64,000 nucleotides of DNA from Desulfarculales bacterium UBA702 (GCA_002298165.1 DBMI01000059.1:1-64000); one strand, 5' to 3'. Counted from the stretch's first letter, positions 35,830-44,667 are shown. Notes: a model not told the origin generated them from the letters alone. A program made the numbers and translations.

Positions 35830-37158
35830 ATGCATAAGAGAGTCTTGGCGGTTATGGCCATATTCCTGCTGTCGGTTGTCCTGACAATCGGGGGAAAAGA
35901 TGTCTCCCGTGCTTCGGGAAAGGAAGGAACCACCAAAACGAAATCGGTGGAAAGCAAAGAAGGCAGTAAGGTCTTCGATGCCCACGATACAGGCGTTCGC
36001 TACCATTTCAGTGATACGGATATGGATTTTCACTTCGGTACGCTCGTTCTTGGTTCAACAGTGAACCACGGTGTCGAGATCGGCGAGGCCTTCTACACCG
36101 CCTCAAAAATAAAGGAGGGAGACGCCCCAAGCTGGCAGGAGGAATGGTTCAAAATGGCGCGCCTTGCCGAGGCCCGCGGCGAACAATCCCTCGCGAGCGG
36201 CCACGAGGTCAGCGCACGCGATCAGTTGCAGCGAGCTTCTTACTATTATCGCATATCCCTCCTCTCAATTTTGCCGGATGATCCACGTCTTAAGGAAAGG
36301 GCAGTTAAGAGCCGAAGCCTCATGAAAAAGGCAGGAGAACTCTTCGATCCGCCCATGGAATATTTCGAAATCCCCTTCGAAGGGACGGTCCTTCCAGGAT
36401 ATTTCCGTAAGGCCGTCGCGGGAACAAAGCCTGCCAAAACCCTGATCATGATTGGCGGCGGCGAGACCTTTGCCGAAGATCTCGTGTTCTATATCGCCCC
36501 CCAGACCCACGAGCGCGGCTATAACTTCATGACTGTCGATTTACCGGGACAGGGACTCCTCCCTTTGGAGGGACGAACATTCCGGCCCGACATGAATGTT
36601 CCTATGAAAGCTGTATTAGACTATGCCCTCAGCCGTCCCGATGTCGATCCCAAGCGGTTGGCTTCTTACGGATACAGCGGTGGTGGCGGGTTCGTACCTC
36701 AGGCAGCTATGCACGATCCTCGGATCAGGGCAATTGCCATGAACTCCGCCGTCGTTGACGCCTATCCCCTTTTCTCCACGATGCCGGCAGTTCTCGCTAC
36801 ACCAAAGGAAATCGCATCCTGGACTACATTTCATGGCAACATCGTCAAAGCTATTTGCTGGCGCTGGGGGGTGCCGATGGACAAGCCTTCCGGCCTCGCC
36901 GAAGCCAATAGAGGGTTTTCCTTTGACCCGGCCAAGGTCACTGTTCCGGCCCTGATCATCGTTGGTGAGGGTGAGTATGGGAGCGAGGAGGTTAAGCGAC
37001 AACAAAAGGTGTGTATGGATAATTTCCCCAACCCCATGAAGAAAATGCTGATAGCCCCGACTGCCGAGGGCGCGACAAACCATTGCGTCATGGAGAACCG
37101 CAGTCTTGTGAGTCAGGTTCTATTCGATTGGCTGGATGAGGTCTTCCACCAGGAATAG
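35830..37158 (+). CDS. Exported alpha/beta hydrolase
   Basis: This 442-residue protein has a signal peptide (residues 1-22), a helical N-terminal region (about 80-180) and an alpha/beta-hydrolase core. The nucleophile is the serine in GYSGGG (about residue 281). GGGETFAEDL forms the oxyanion part, and MTVDLPGQG precedes. ALIIVGEGEYG and the final histidine region (ATNHCVMENR) supply acid and base candidates. The architecture resembles the 2,6-dihydropseudooxynicotine hydrolase/FrsA-like group. The substrate is unknown. A good GGGAGA site precedes the ATG. Confidence 0.8.
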   Translation: MHKRVLAVMAIFLLSVVLTIGGKDVSRASGKEGTTKTKSVESKEGSKVFDAHDTGVRYHFSDTDMDFHFGTLVLGSTVNHGVEIGEAFYTASKIKEGDAPSWQEEWFKMARLAEARGEQSLASGHEVSARDQLQRASYYYRISLLSILPDDPRLKERAVKSRSLMKKAGELFDPPMEYFEIPFEGTVLPGYFRKAVAGTKPAKTLIMIGGGETFAEDLVFYIAPQTHERGYNFMTVDLPGQGLLPLEGRTFRPDMNVPMKAVLDYALSRPDVDPKRLASYGYSGGGGFVPQAAMHDPRIRAIAMNSAVVDAYPLFSTMPAVLATPKEIASWTTFHGNIVKAICWRWGVPMDKPSGLAEANRGFSFDPAKVTVPALIIVGEGEYGSEEVKRQQKVCMDNFPNPMKKMLIAPTAEGATNHCVMENRSLVSQVLFDWLDEVFHQE

Positions 37159-37294
37159 ACAAACCCCTGGATTGTTGCAGTCTGGCATAGCGCACAGCTT
37201 CCTGGAGAGCCAGAATCCTGAACGGCCGTCATTCTGGGATCCGCAGGAAGAGGTCTATAAATTGTCCAAAAACAAGGGGCAAAGGTAACACTTA

Positions 37295-38425
37295 CTAATG
37301 TTGGGAACCATGCCCGTGGTGGGTTGGCGCCGGGCTTCTTGCAGAAACTACGAACAGATAGACCGCAATTGCTCCGAAAACCACATTCAGCCATAAGGTG
37401 TAGTTGATGGCTATATGGGTCATTTGGGACCGGATATTCGGATTGGGATGCGGTATAAGGCCAAATGCGGAAAAGACTACATCCATGAGTATACCTGTTA
37501 TCACCATTGTTATATAGAAGACCGTTCCCATATAGGCCGCCATCTTCCATCCAAAGTAGCGCCGGTAAGCATCAAGCAGCGGCACCACTATCAGATCCGC
37601 ATAGATGAAGGCAAGTACACCTCCGAAACTTATCCCGCTCCCCCACAGCACCGCCGCCATTGGTACATTGCCGATTGAACACACGAAACTTATGACGGCA
37701 ATAATCGGCCCGATTATCGCGTTGGCAACCACCTGCAATGCGGGGGGCGAATTGGTTACGAACAAGGCTTGCCAGATGTTATTTGGCACAAAAACCGATA
37801 GAAAACCCGCGATCAGAAAACCAGCAACCAGATCTTTCCATAGCATCAGCCAATCAGTGGAAAAACTCTTGGCAATGGCAAAACGCGCCTCGATACTTAG
37901 CAGCCTGGCAAAAAAGGTGCCGTTTGGAATTGGCGGCATTCCATGTTCATGCTCGGCGGATGCACGGGCCGCATTCCGGCGGGCGTCCTCGACCAAACCT
38001 TTGGGATAAGTCAATCTTACAAGAATGCTCATTATAATGACCAGGAACACGCCCCCGGTCCACTCGGCAACCGTAAACTGCCATCCCATCAGAAGATATA
38101 GAATAATGCCGAGTTCTATTACCAGATTTGTAGAAGAAAATAGAAAAGCCAGTGACGGGATGAAACCAGCATCTTTCTGGATTAAGGTGCGGGTAATGGC
38201 CGCCGACGCGTAGGAGCAACTGGAACTTGCGGCGCCAAAGCCTGCCGCCAGAGCAATTTCCCTGGGGCCATTTCCACCCAGGAGAGCACTCATTTTTTCT
38301 TTGGAGACGAATACTTGAAGCACTGCGGAAATCAGAAAGCCAAGAACCAGACTCCAGCCGACCTCCCAAAACATGCCAAATGCCATAAGAAGCGCCTGCC
38401 CGATATCTTGTGAGATTTGGCCCAT
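37295..38425 (-). CDS. Permease of the ArsP/DUF318 family
   Basis: This 376-residue transporter has eight or more membrane helices in two similar halves. Signature sequences are AAGFGAASSSCSYASAA (first half) and SFVCSIGNVPMAAVLWGSGISFGG (second half), which identify PF03773-type permeases such as ArsP. The C-terminal tail THHGHGSQH is His-rich and may bind metal. The ATG at 38425 has AGGTGAAAGG upstream; the frame stays open for 36 codons further but without a site. The substrate is unknown; ArsP relatives export organoarsenicals. Confidence 0.85.
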   Translation of the reverse strand: MGQISQDIGQALLMAFGMFWEVGWSLVLGFLISAVLQVFVSKEKMSALLGGNGPREIALAAGFGAASSSCSYASAAITRTLIQKDAGFIPSLAFLFSSTNLVIELGIILYLLMGWQFTVAEWTGGVFLVIIMSILVRLTYPKGLVEDARRNAARASAEHEHGMPPIPNGTFFARLLSIEARFAIAKSFSTDWLMLWKDLVAGFLIAGFLSVFVPNNIWQALFVTNSPPALQVVANAIIGPIIAVISFVCSIGNVPMAAVLWGSGISFGGVLAFIYADLIVVPLLDAYRRYFGWKMAAYMGTVFYITMVITGILMDVVFSAFGLIPHPNPNIRSQMTHIAINYTLWLNVVFGAIAVYLFVVSARSPAPTHHGHGSQH

Positions 38426-38754
38426 TTCGCCTTTCACCTTCTCGGAAATGCGAGTCACTCTACAAAGGAAGCGATATTCACGCGACCTGCCAAAAATAAG
38501 TATGCTTCCGTGAGAATCCAACGACCAGGGCAAAACCGGCCGGCTCGAGATTGAGCTTTTTCGTTAATATTTTAGCCGGAAAAGAGTTGTTGACATTTCA
38601 TCCCAAAGGGAAACAGGTCCTCAAAGAGATGTTATCGCTGCTCTCTTGCGAAGGGTCGCGGTCGTCGAGCATCTGCTTTTAGTTAAAGCCCCCATCCAAA
38701 GAAAGAGTAGATGAATTGTGATATCTTCCCTGAATTAATGAAGTTTGCTCAGAT
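38426..38754. other. Gap without supported gene
   Basis: This roughly 330-bp stretch separates the permease gene from the transposase remnant. No supported reading frame or clear regulatory motif was found. Confidence 0.45.
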
Positions 38755-38820
38755 CGGTCCCCAGTATAGCTTAGAAGCGGTTTATGGAGCAGGTGACCTG
38801 GACTTAATTATCTGGTGCAT
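38755..38820. repeat. Interspersed repeat, copy 1 (degenerate)
   Basis: This 66-base stretch around AGAAGCGGTTTATGGAGCAGG matches 40741-40810 with several changes and a 3-base gap. It runs directly into the transposase remnant. Confidence 0.6.
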
Positions 38821-39004
38821 CTACCTGCTGGTGGCCATCGCAAAAAGACGGCTCAAAATCCAGTACTCATTGTACACGTTTCTACAAATTCTTGAGGTCA
38901 ACTTATTCGAGAAAAAGCCAATCATATTAGTAGTTTCGGAAGCTCATAAACAAACTTCCGAAGGGAATCACCCTTACAACCAGTTGAAATTATTCGAAAG
39001 TTAA
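38809..39004 (+). pseudogene. IS4-family transposase C-terminal remnant
   Basis: The last 65 codons of an open frame (38711-39004) read IIWCIYLLVAIAKRRLKIQYSLYTFLQILEVNLFEKKPI and end in NQLKLFES. This is the conserved C terminus of IS4-type transposases (pattern VAI.KKRL...SLYT.LQILS...FEK.P, ending NQL.LF). The catalytic DDE domain is absent. The N-terminal part of the frame comes from the neighbouring interspersed repeat. It is therefore a scar of a past insertion and not functional. Confidence 0.75.
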
Positions 39005-39219
39005 CCGGACAGTAGTGAGAATATATGCATCCGGCAATGTGGTAATTGCCAATGGATGATTGCAAAACTTTGTCGGATATACTATATTGCATTGCTCTCC
39101 AAAACTTCAGGGCGTAATTTCCACCTTGTTGCAGTCCTGTCAATCTTACGGCATCCTCTAGTCCTTACTTCAGAAGATGGGGAATCCTCATGCATCATGC
39201 CGCTAATCAGGAGTAATAG

Positions 39220-40629
39220 ATGAGTATAGTAATATATCGGCAACAAACATTTTGTGTTTATCTGCTCATTCTAATGTCCACTTTGGCGCTGCTGGGCAGT
39301 GTAGGTATCTCCTCGGCTGCTGCTGGGGATATGTGGTGTTGGTACCCCTTGGCCTCTGGAATTGATGGCATCGGAAGTATAAGGGCATTAGCAGTAGCTC
39401 CTGACGGCACGGTCTATGTCGGAGGGAGTTTTCGTACCGCGGGGGGAGTTTCGGCAAACTTCGTTGCAAAGTGGGATGGCGCCGCCTGGTCCGGTTTGCA
39501 TGGTGGCATGAACTCCACCGTTAATGCATTGGCAGTGGCTCCTGACGGCACCCTGTATGCAGGAGGATATTTCACCACTGCTGGAGGTGTTGCAGCAAAC
39601 CATATTGCCAAATGGGACGGCAATGGCTGGTCCGGGTTAGGCAACGGATTGAACTCCACCGTTAATGCATTGGCAGTCGCTTCGGACGGCACCCTGTATG
39701 CGGGCGGAGAATTCCGTGCATATTACGATCCAACTTTGCCGGATCGCGTTGCTAGATGGGATGGTTCTTCCTGGTCAGCCTTAGGGCCCGGACCAGATGG
39801 GACCATATTCGATTTAGTAGCGGGCACAGACGGAGTACTGTACGCGGCGGGATGGTTGGATCATGTTGCTAAATGGGATGGTGCAGCCTGGTCCCAACTT
39901 GGGTCTGGAATGCAAAGTGTCACGGCTTTGGCATTGGCCTCGGATGGAACGCTGTATGTGGGAGGAAGATTTACTGTCGATGGTGGGGTTAGCGCCGACC
40001 AAATTGCCAAATGGGATGGTTCTGCCTGGTCGGCCCTGGGGCCTGGAATGAGTAGCTGGGTTACTTCTTTGGTTGTTACCCCCCAGGGAATCCTTTATGC
40101 GGGAGGAATGTTTGATGCTGCAGGAGGATCAAACACCAAAGGGATCGCAAAATGGGATGGTACGGCTTGGTCCTCTTTGGGCTCTGATCTTGAAAACATC
40201 CCCAATGCAGTAATTATTAATGCATTGGCGTCAGCTTCAAATGGGACTTTGTATGTCGGTGGAAACTTTAATAAAGCAGGGGGCATCAGCGCCAAGTCAA
40301 TTGCACGTTGGAGTCCGGTTTCAGTACCCGATGCACCCACCGGAGTAACCGCGGAAGCTAAACCCGCACGCACAATGATTAGCTTTGTGGCGCCGATGTC
40401 AAATTCATGCACTCCAATTACTTACTACACCGTTACTTCTATCCCCGGAAATAAAATCACCGTAGGCACAGAAAGTCCAATAACCGTAAAGGGACTAACT
40501 GTAGGGGTGGATTACAAATTTCAAGTAACTGCAACAAATGGACTTGGAACAAGCCAACTGTCAAAAGTTTCAAACACCGTAAAAGTAAAACCCGACATAT
40601 CTTCGATGCTTCTATTCACGTTGGATTAG
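39220..40629 (+). CDS. Secreted beta-propeller protein with fibronectin type III domain
   Basis: This 469-residue protein has an N-terminal signal or anchor (about 12-35). Six to seven tandem repeats of about 45-50 residues follow, with consensus LAVAPDGTLYAGGxFxxAGG and then IAKWDGxxWSxLGxGM (about 50-365). These form a propeller similar to delta-60 or galactose-oxidase-type blades. Residues about 370-460 are a fibronectin type III domain (PDAPTGVTAEAKPARTMISFVAP...YTVTS). AGGAG precedes the ATG. It is probably a surface or extracellular binding protein. Repeats are also visible at the DNA level, which favours copy-number change. Confidence 0.85.
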   Translation: MSIVIYRQQTFCVYLLILMSTLALLGSVGISSAAAGDMWCWYPLASGIDGIGSIRALAVAPDGTVYVGGSFRTAGGVSANFVAKWDGAAWSGLHGGMNSTVNALAVAPDGTLYAGGYFTTAGGVAANHIAKWDGNGWSGLGNGLNSTVNALAVASDGTLYAGGEFRAYYDPTLPDRVARWDGSSWSALGPGPDGTIFDLVAGTDGVLYAAGWLDHVAKWDGAAWSQLGSGMQSVTALALASDGTLYVGGRFTVDGGVSADQIAKWDGSAWSALGPGMSSWVTSLVVTPQGILYAGGMFDAAGGSNTKGIAKWDGTAWSSLGSDLENIPNAVIINALASASNGTLYVGGNFNKAGGISAKSIARWSPVSVPDAPTGVTAEAKPARTMISFVAPMSNSCTPITYYTVTSIPGNKITVGTESPITVKGLTVGVDYKFQVTATNGLGTSQLSKVSNTVKVKPDISSMLLFTLD

Positions 40630-40740
40630 CTCGATGAGAGGGTCAGCGGCTGGCTTGGGTCCGCAGGACAAGAGGGCCTATCATTGTTCCGAAGATCACG
40701 TTACCGACATCAAGACGCATTCGCCCACGTAACCGAACCG

Positions 40741-40810
40741 ATCGGCTCCCGATATGCCTTAAAAGCGGCTGGTGGAGCAGGTACGGTGACCCGGACTTAA
40801 TATCCGGGTC
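40741..40810. repeat. Interspersed repeat, copy 2, ending in a hairpin
   Basis: The sequence matches 38755-38820 and ends in a perfect 8-bp stem GACCCGGA / TCCGGGTC (40788-40810). It lies in the 310-bp gap between the propeller gene and the MerB-like gene, which holds no other feature. Confidence 0.6.
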
Positions 40811-40942
40811 CTTGATGATGCCTGCTCTGAAAAGCGCCAGGCTGATGCGAATCTTTGTGGATGGAGGAAATGCTCCGGTCACCTATCTCGCTTCGTTCCG
40901 GGTAGCAATTGCCCGGGATACCCGCGTTACCTGCCAATTCCG

Positions 40943-41653
40943 TCAAGGTGCCTTCGGATCCCAAAACGCCGCATTTGCGGTTACTTCCTTCAGCGTCTTA
41001 AAAAATAGCGGTGCATAGGCTGGAGCAGATGAAACATAACTGCCGCTTAGCCTTGCACTGTGACGCGGGGTGCTCACTATCGCCATGATACTTGAGAGCG
41101 GCAGGATGGCTTCTTCGGTTCCGGAACGGAATTCCGACCAGTTTCTCACATGCTCTTCGGACGCGAAGAGATGGATGCGGCTTCAGGTGAAAGGCCAATC
41201 TTTTGCCCACTCTTTCAACGGGATGTTAACATACCCGCATATCCCATCCCGGGATTGGCTTTCGATGGTGCCATCACGCACTGTAACGCGCATCTGTTCA
41301 CCGCAGTCCAGGCATGGGGAATCGATCTGAACCGCTTTGCCAGGAAAGGCCCAGCAGACCGCCAGGGCTTCAAAACCTCACTGCGCGAACCATTTTTGCT
41401 GCCCGTCGACTGTGATGCGGTACTGGGTAGGCAAATTGTTGAATGGCGCAAATGAGACTATCAGGTCAGTGCCCGGGTAAAACCACATTGGCATTACTCC
41501 CGTGCTGAACAGATCGTGCAGAAGCCTTTTACCACCTTCCGGATCAACGCCAAATGCTCCGGCAATTTCAGTGTAGTGGGGGGCATTCCCTCTTTCTATA
41601 AAGGTCTCCATTACAAAATTGAAAACTCGATCCAATTGCTCTTTGTCCTGCAT
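40943..41653 (-). CDS. MerB-like (alkylmercury lyase family) protein with two predicted selenocysteines
   Basis: Read through two in-frame TGA codons (41380-41378 and 41185-41183), this gene encodes 236 residues, close to MerB length. The N-terminal helical domain (TEIAGAFGVDPEGGKRLLHDLF) is followed by the catalytic region. U92 in WFAQ-U-GFEALA aligns with catalytic Cys96 of E. coli MerB (YAWCALD), with E95 at the Asp99 position. C114 aligns with Cys117 (IDSPCLDCGE). U157 in FT-U-SRIHLFAS aligns with Cys159 (FCCHVHFFAS). Similarity continues across both TGAs without frame change, and each is followed by a hairpin. AAGGAG precedes the ATG at 41653. The likely role is C-Hg cleavage or a related thiol/selenol reaction; the substrate is unproven. 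Confidence 0.82.
41153..41170 (-). promoter_or_regulatory. Candidate SECIS hairpin for the second TGA
   Basis: On the minus strand a perfect 7-bp stem CTCTTCG / CGAAGAG with loop CGTC begins 12 bases after the TGA at 41185-41183. Its apical loop is about 20 bases from the TGA, the position expected for bacterial SECIS elements. Confidence 0.6.
41346..41370 (-). promoter_or_regulatory. Candidate SECIS hairpin for the first TGA
   Basis: On the minus strand AAGCCC pairs with GGGCCTT (one bulged C) around a 12-base loop that contains GGT at 18-20 bases after the TGA. GG(U) in the apical loop at this distance matches SelB-binding SECIS hairpins. Confidence 0.55.
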
Positions 41654-41713
41654 TACGTCTCCTTCGCCGGTTGATCCTGGAATTGTCGATTCCCGGATGT
41701 TCCAACCCAAAAC

Positions 41714-42007
41714 TCATGCACAACAACTTTCCGCTTTTGGCTCCAGCCTGGCACACACCTCCCGATACTGGTTGAAGACTTTTCCGGCGGCAACTGCCAT
41801 CACTATGGCCTGGATTGTCCCCAACTCCTCCTCCGACACTCCCTTTTCTGCTGCAATCCCCGTGAGTATCCTCATACAGGGATAGCAGCCAAGCGCCATT
41901 GCAGCTCCCATTTCTATCATAAATGTTGTTCTGGGGTCGATTATTCCGTTTGAAAGCATCTCGTCTTGAAACCGCTTTAGACTCATTTTCAGGTTTTTTG
42001 GCATCAT
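41714..42007 (-). CDS. AhpD-like carboxymuconolactone decarboxylase-family protein
   Basis: This 97-residue all-helical protein has the AhpD redox motif GCYPCMRIL (CxxC, about residues 40-43 of the family core) followed by VSEEELGTIQAIVMAVAAGK. This is the AhpD pattern of a thiol-disulfide active site with proton-relay residues. The C terminus ends ESCCA. AAGGAG lies 7 bases before the ATG. It is 60 bp upstream of the MerB-like gene in the same operon and divergent from a LysR regulator. A role in delivering reducing equivalents to the MerB-like selenoprotein is plausible but inferred. Confidence 0.86.
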   Translation of the reverse strand: MMPKNLKMSLKRFQDEMLSNGIIDPRTTFMIEMGAAMALGCYPCMRILTGIAAEKGVSEEELGTIQAIVMAVAAGKVFNQYREVCARLEPKAESCCA

Positions 42008-42086
42008 TTCCGGACTCCTTCTGTTGTCGTTTTTATCCGAGCAGAAAACTTGACCTCAGCGAATCAATCGGAGTATATGATTGTCA

Positions 42087-42141
42087 AATGGAATTATCGA
42101 GTCAAACGATTTGTTCCGATTTGACGAATCGGATTTGACGA
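42087..42141. promoter_or_regulatory. Candidate LysR operator in the divergent promoter region
   Basis: Several TCAAAT/ATTTGA half-sites occupy the 150-bp gap between divergent ahpD-like and lysR genes. They include two direct copies of GATTTGACGA (42118-42127 and 42132-42141, 14 bases apart) and oppositely oriented GTCAAAT and GTCAAACGATTTG upstream. LysR regulators usually bind such a region to control both directions. Confidence 0.5.
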
Positions 42142-42157
42142 TTGGAGGGGTAGCCCA

Positions 42158-43063
42158 ATGGAAATACGAAATCTTGCAACCTTCCAGGCTGTTGCCAGAT
42201 TCCTCAGCTTTAACCGCGCGGCACAGGAGCTGAATTACGCCCAGTCGAGCGTTTCGGCTCAAGTCCAGGCGCTTGAGGAGGAGCTTGGAGTCCAGCTTTT
42301 CGACCGGCTGGGCCGGCGAATCCTGCTCACCGAGGCAGGTTCGAAGCTTCTGAGGTATGCCGAGAAGATGCTCGATCTGGCTGACGAAACGCGCGCGGAA
42401 GTAGTCGGAGCAAAAGAACTAAAGGGGTCCCTGACCATCAAGGTACCCGAGACGATTGGCGTTCACCGTCTACCCATGGTCATCAAAGAGTTCAAGTCCC
42501 GGTTCCACCGAGTCCGGTTGCGATTTACATCGTGCAGCCATGAGGGACTGCGAAAGGACCTTCGCACTGGAACAACCGATCTGGCGTTCCTGCTGGCTGA
42601 ATCCATCAATGCGTCTGACCTCTCATGCGAGGCGCTGGGTTTCGAGCAATTATTGCTGGTCGCACACCCCGGCCACCCGCTGGCGGCGAAATCTTTGGTC
42701 AATACCGGCGATCTGAAAGGTCAGACGATCCTGTTTTCGACTGTGGACTGCAGTTACCGCAGAGGCCTTGAATTGATCCTGGAACAGGAGAAAATCGCCT
42801 ATGATTCCTCGCTTGATTTCAACAGCATGGCTGCACTCAAAGAGTGCGTGTTGGCGGGCGTGGGCATAGCAGTCCTTCCCGAGGTAAGCGTAGCTGAAGA
42901 TATCGCGCGAGGCAGGTTGAAGGCCCTGCCCTGGGCCGAGGGAAAATTGGAAGTGGCAAATCTCATGATCTGGTACAAAAACAGATGGCTTTCGCCCAGC
43001 CTGCAAGCCTTTATAGAGGTGGCAAGGGAAATTCTCACAGACATTTACATGACGGCAAGATGA
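42158..43063 (+). CDS. LysR-family transcriptional regulator
   Basis: This 301-residue regulator has an N-terminal winged helix-turn-helix (LATFQAVARFLSFNRAAQELNYAQSSVSAQVQALEEELGVQLFDR, residues 6-50), a linker helix, and a two-lobed effector domain starting LTIKVPETIG. A hydrophobic LVAHPGHPL and VLAGVGIAVLPE follow the family pattern. GGAGGGG precedes the ATG. Because it is divergent from the ahpD-like/MerB-like operon, it is the likely activator of that operon and may sense its substrate; the ligand is unknown. Confidence 0.93.
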   Translation: MEIRNLATFQAVARFLSFNRAAQELNYAQSSVSAQVQALEEELGVQLFDRLGRRILLTEAGSKLLRYAEKMLDLADETRAEVVGAKELKGSLTIKVPETIGVHRLPMVIKEFKSRFHRVRLRFTSCSHEGLRKDLRTGTTDLAFLLAESINASDLSCEALGFEQLLLVAHPGHPLAAKSLVNTGDLKGQTILFSTVDCSYRRGLELILEQEKIAYDSSLDFNSMAALKECVLAGVGIAVLPEVSVAEDIARGRLKALPWAEGKLEVANLMIWYKNRWLSPSLQAFIEVAREILTDIYMTAR

Positions 43064-43084
43064 GCGGGGGAATGATTCCCCCGC
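43064..43084. repeat. GC palindrome after lysR
   Basis: The stem GCGGGGGAA / TTCCCCCGC (loop TGA) spans the lysR stop region. It begins a 180-bp very GC-rich stretch of nested hairpins (43064-43232) without a gene. Confidence 0.5.
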
Positions 43085-43203
43085 ACCCCCAGAATTTCGG
43101 CCTCGCGCGTAAAACGCGCGCGGCCGAGCACTAGGCGCTGAGGGCGACTGGCCGAAGGCCGCCGCCCCAGCGCCATACGGAGCCGCAAAAGCGGCGAGGG
43201 GGT

Positions 43204-43232
43204 GTGGGGGGCCGTGGACCCCCACGTTTTAT
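43204..43232 (+). terminator. Terminator-like hairpin
   Basis: The 7-bp stem GTGGGGG / CCCCCAC is followed by GTTTTAT. It would end transcription of lysR before the next gene. Confidence 0.55.
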
Positions 43233-43275
43233 AGTATCAGCTTGAATGCAAATTAGACGCGAAGGATCAAGCAAG

Positions 43276-43809
43276 ATGATGAAATCTATTCAGGCCGTAA
43301 TGATCTTTGTTTCCATGGGTTGTTTTTGCATTCCGGCATGGGCAGTCGAGAATCAGGGGCCGCAAGCTGCTGAGGGCGCTGAATTCAACAGCGGCGGGGA
43401 GAAGATAGGCGAGCTTCGCCTTGGCCTTTCGGAAAAAGAGATTAATCGTATCATCCCGTGCCGGCCCGAAAAGGGTAAAGAGATATTAGAAGGGGCAACG
43501 GGCGATTACATCCAGATGTGGAAATACCACGACTGCGGCATTCTTCTAAAGATGGTTTCGGAGCGAAAAAGAGGCGCGAAATCAGTAGGGTCGATCACTG
43601 TTACAAGCCCCTGCGACTTCGCAACCGGAAGCGGCATCCGTATCGGAAGCGAGGAAAGCGAGGTAGTCAAGGCTTACGGCCAGTTTCAGGACCCCGAAGA
43701 GACAAAGAAAGGCAAGGTGTTTGTGGCAGGTTCCATCTACGATGGGATGATCTTTACTCTCAAAGAGGGCAAAGTGGTCAAAATATTTCTCGGAGCAGGT
43801 GCGGAGTAG
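43276..43809 (+). CDS. Exported hypothetical protein
   Basis: This 177-residue protein has a signal peptide (hydrophobic residues 5-22, cleavage after AWA). A periplasmic domain follows with the motif LRLGLSEKEINRIIPC, a second cysteine in YHDCGILLKM and a third in VTSPCDFATGSGIRIGS. The repeated LGLSEKEI and IRIGSEESEV segments resemble the DUF4309/BLIP-like or SmpA/OmlA-type turn that starts small alpha+beta units. No clear family is assigned. AAGGA lies 10 bases upstream of the ATG at 43276. Confidence 0.65.
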   Translation: MMKSIQAVMIFVSMGCFCIPAWAVENQGPQAAEGAEFNSGGEKIGELRLGLSEKEINRIIPCRPEKGKEILEGATGDYIQMWKYHDCGILLKMVSERKRGAKSVGSITVTSPCDFATGSGIRIGSEESEVVKAYGQFQDPEETKKGKVFVAGSIYDGMIFTLKEGKVVKIFLGAGAE

Positions 43810-43878
43810 GTTCACATGATGGTCCGAGGCAGGGCGGTCTAATCTATAACAATCGGCAGCCTTTGGCCGGGGGGCTTT

Positions 43879-44604
43879 CTACTCTCCCGACGATCCACAT
43901 TTTTGCTTTGTTAGATCGTATGTGCCGTAATTCCGAAGAGCCATCCTTCCCAAACCAGCCTCCTCGACGGCTTTTATCTCCTCCAGATCCAGAGTGGCCT
44001 TATTCCCGGCGCGATTAAGTTTTCCCTTGCCCCGATTTCCCCAGTTGTCGGTGAAGGCAAATTCAAGGATTCCCGCTTTTGAAGTCTTGCCGCGAACGAG
44101 TTCCGCGGTTACCGACTGGCCGGAATCGGGAAAGTAGACTTCAAAGTCAATCAGCGGGGCCGAAGAGTTTCCGTGCACGTTGACACAGACATGGTAGTAG
44201 GGACCGTCAGGTTTATTGTCATCTGATTCTTCTTCATCATCCGGGTCCTGGCCGTTCGGGAAAGGTTCTCTCAAATAGTATTCTTCAACCGGTGACGGAT
44301 CCGAAAGCACCTGGATTCTTTTTTTATATTCAGCCAAAAGAGAATCTTTGTTCAGACGCGGATTGCGCCTGGTGCGAATCCAGTTCACTTCCTCCTTCTT
44401 GAACTCGGCTGGTTTGGCTGAACTGGCCAGTGCCCGGCTGTAAATGATTGAAAGTTCTTCATCCACCTTCGAAAGCTCGCTGTCGGAACAAATGAGTTTT
44501 TCAACGGCAGAACTTGCCTTCGTGCAGTCAAACCCGGCAGCAAAGGCGAACGGGCTGGAAATGCAAAGGAAACCTATAACAGCAATAGTAGCTCGCCAGA
44601 TCAT
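43879..44604 (-). CDS. LprI-like (DUF1311) exported protein
   Basis: This 241-residue protein has a signal peptide (cleavage after FAFA, residue 22). The DUF1311 motif follows: FDCTKASSAVEKLICSDSELSKVDEELSIIYSRAL (about residues 25-60). Two Cys probably form a disulfide. A charged WIRTRRNP region, an acidic linker (DPDDEEESDDN) and a beta-rich C-terminal domain complete it. LprI homologues inhibit lysozyme in mycobacteria, but the family role in this group is unknown. Confidence 0.78.
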   Translation of the reverse strand: MIWRATIAVIGFLCISSPFAFAAGFDCTKASSAVEKLICSDSELSKVDEELSIIYSRALASSAKPAEFKKEEVNWIRTRRNPRLNKDSLLAEYKKRIQVLSDPSPVEEYYLREPFPNGQDPDDEEESDDNKPDGPYYHVCVNVHGNSSAPLIDFEVYFPDSGQSVTAELVRGKTSKAGILEFAFTDNWGNRGKGKLNRAGNKATLDLEEIKAVEEAGLGRMALRNYGTYDLTKQKCGSSGE

Positions 44605-44667
44605 TGTTACTCATCCCGATGAGGTTTTTATATAAGTGCCGGTACTTTCCTCGCTGACAGGAAATTT

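Noticed and set aside
40943..41149. Separate small minus-strand gene downstream of the MerB-like frame
   Set aside because: It is in the same frame as the MerB-like gene and contains its C-terminal domain; it is better explained as read-through past TGA.
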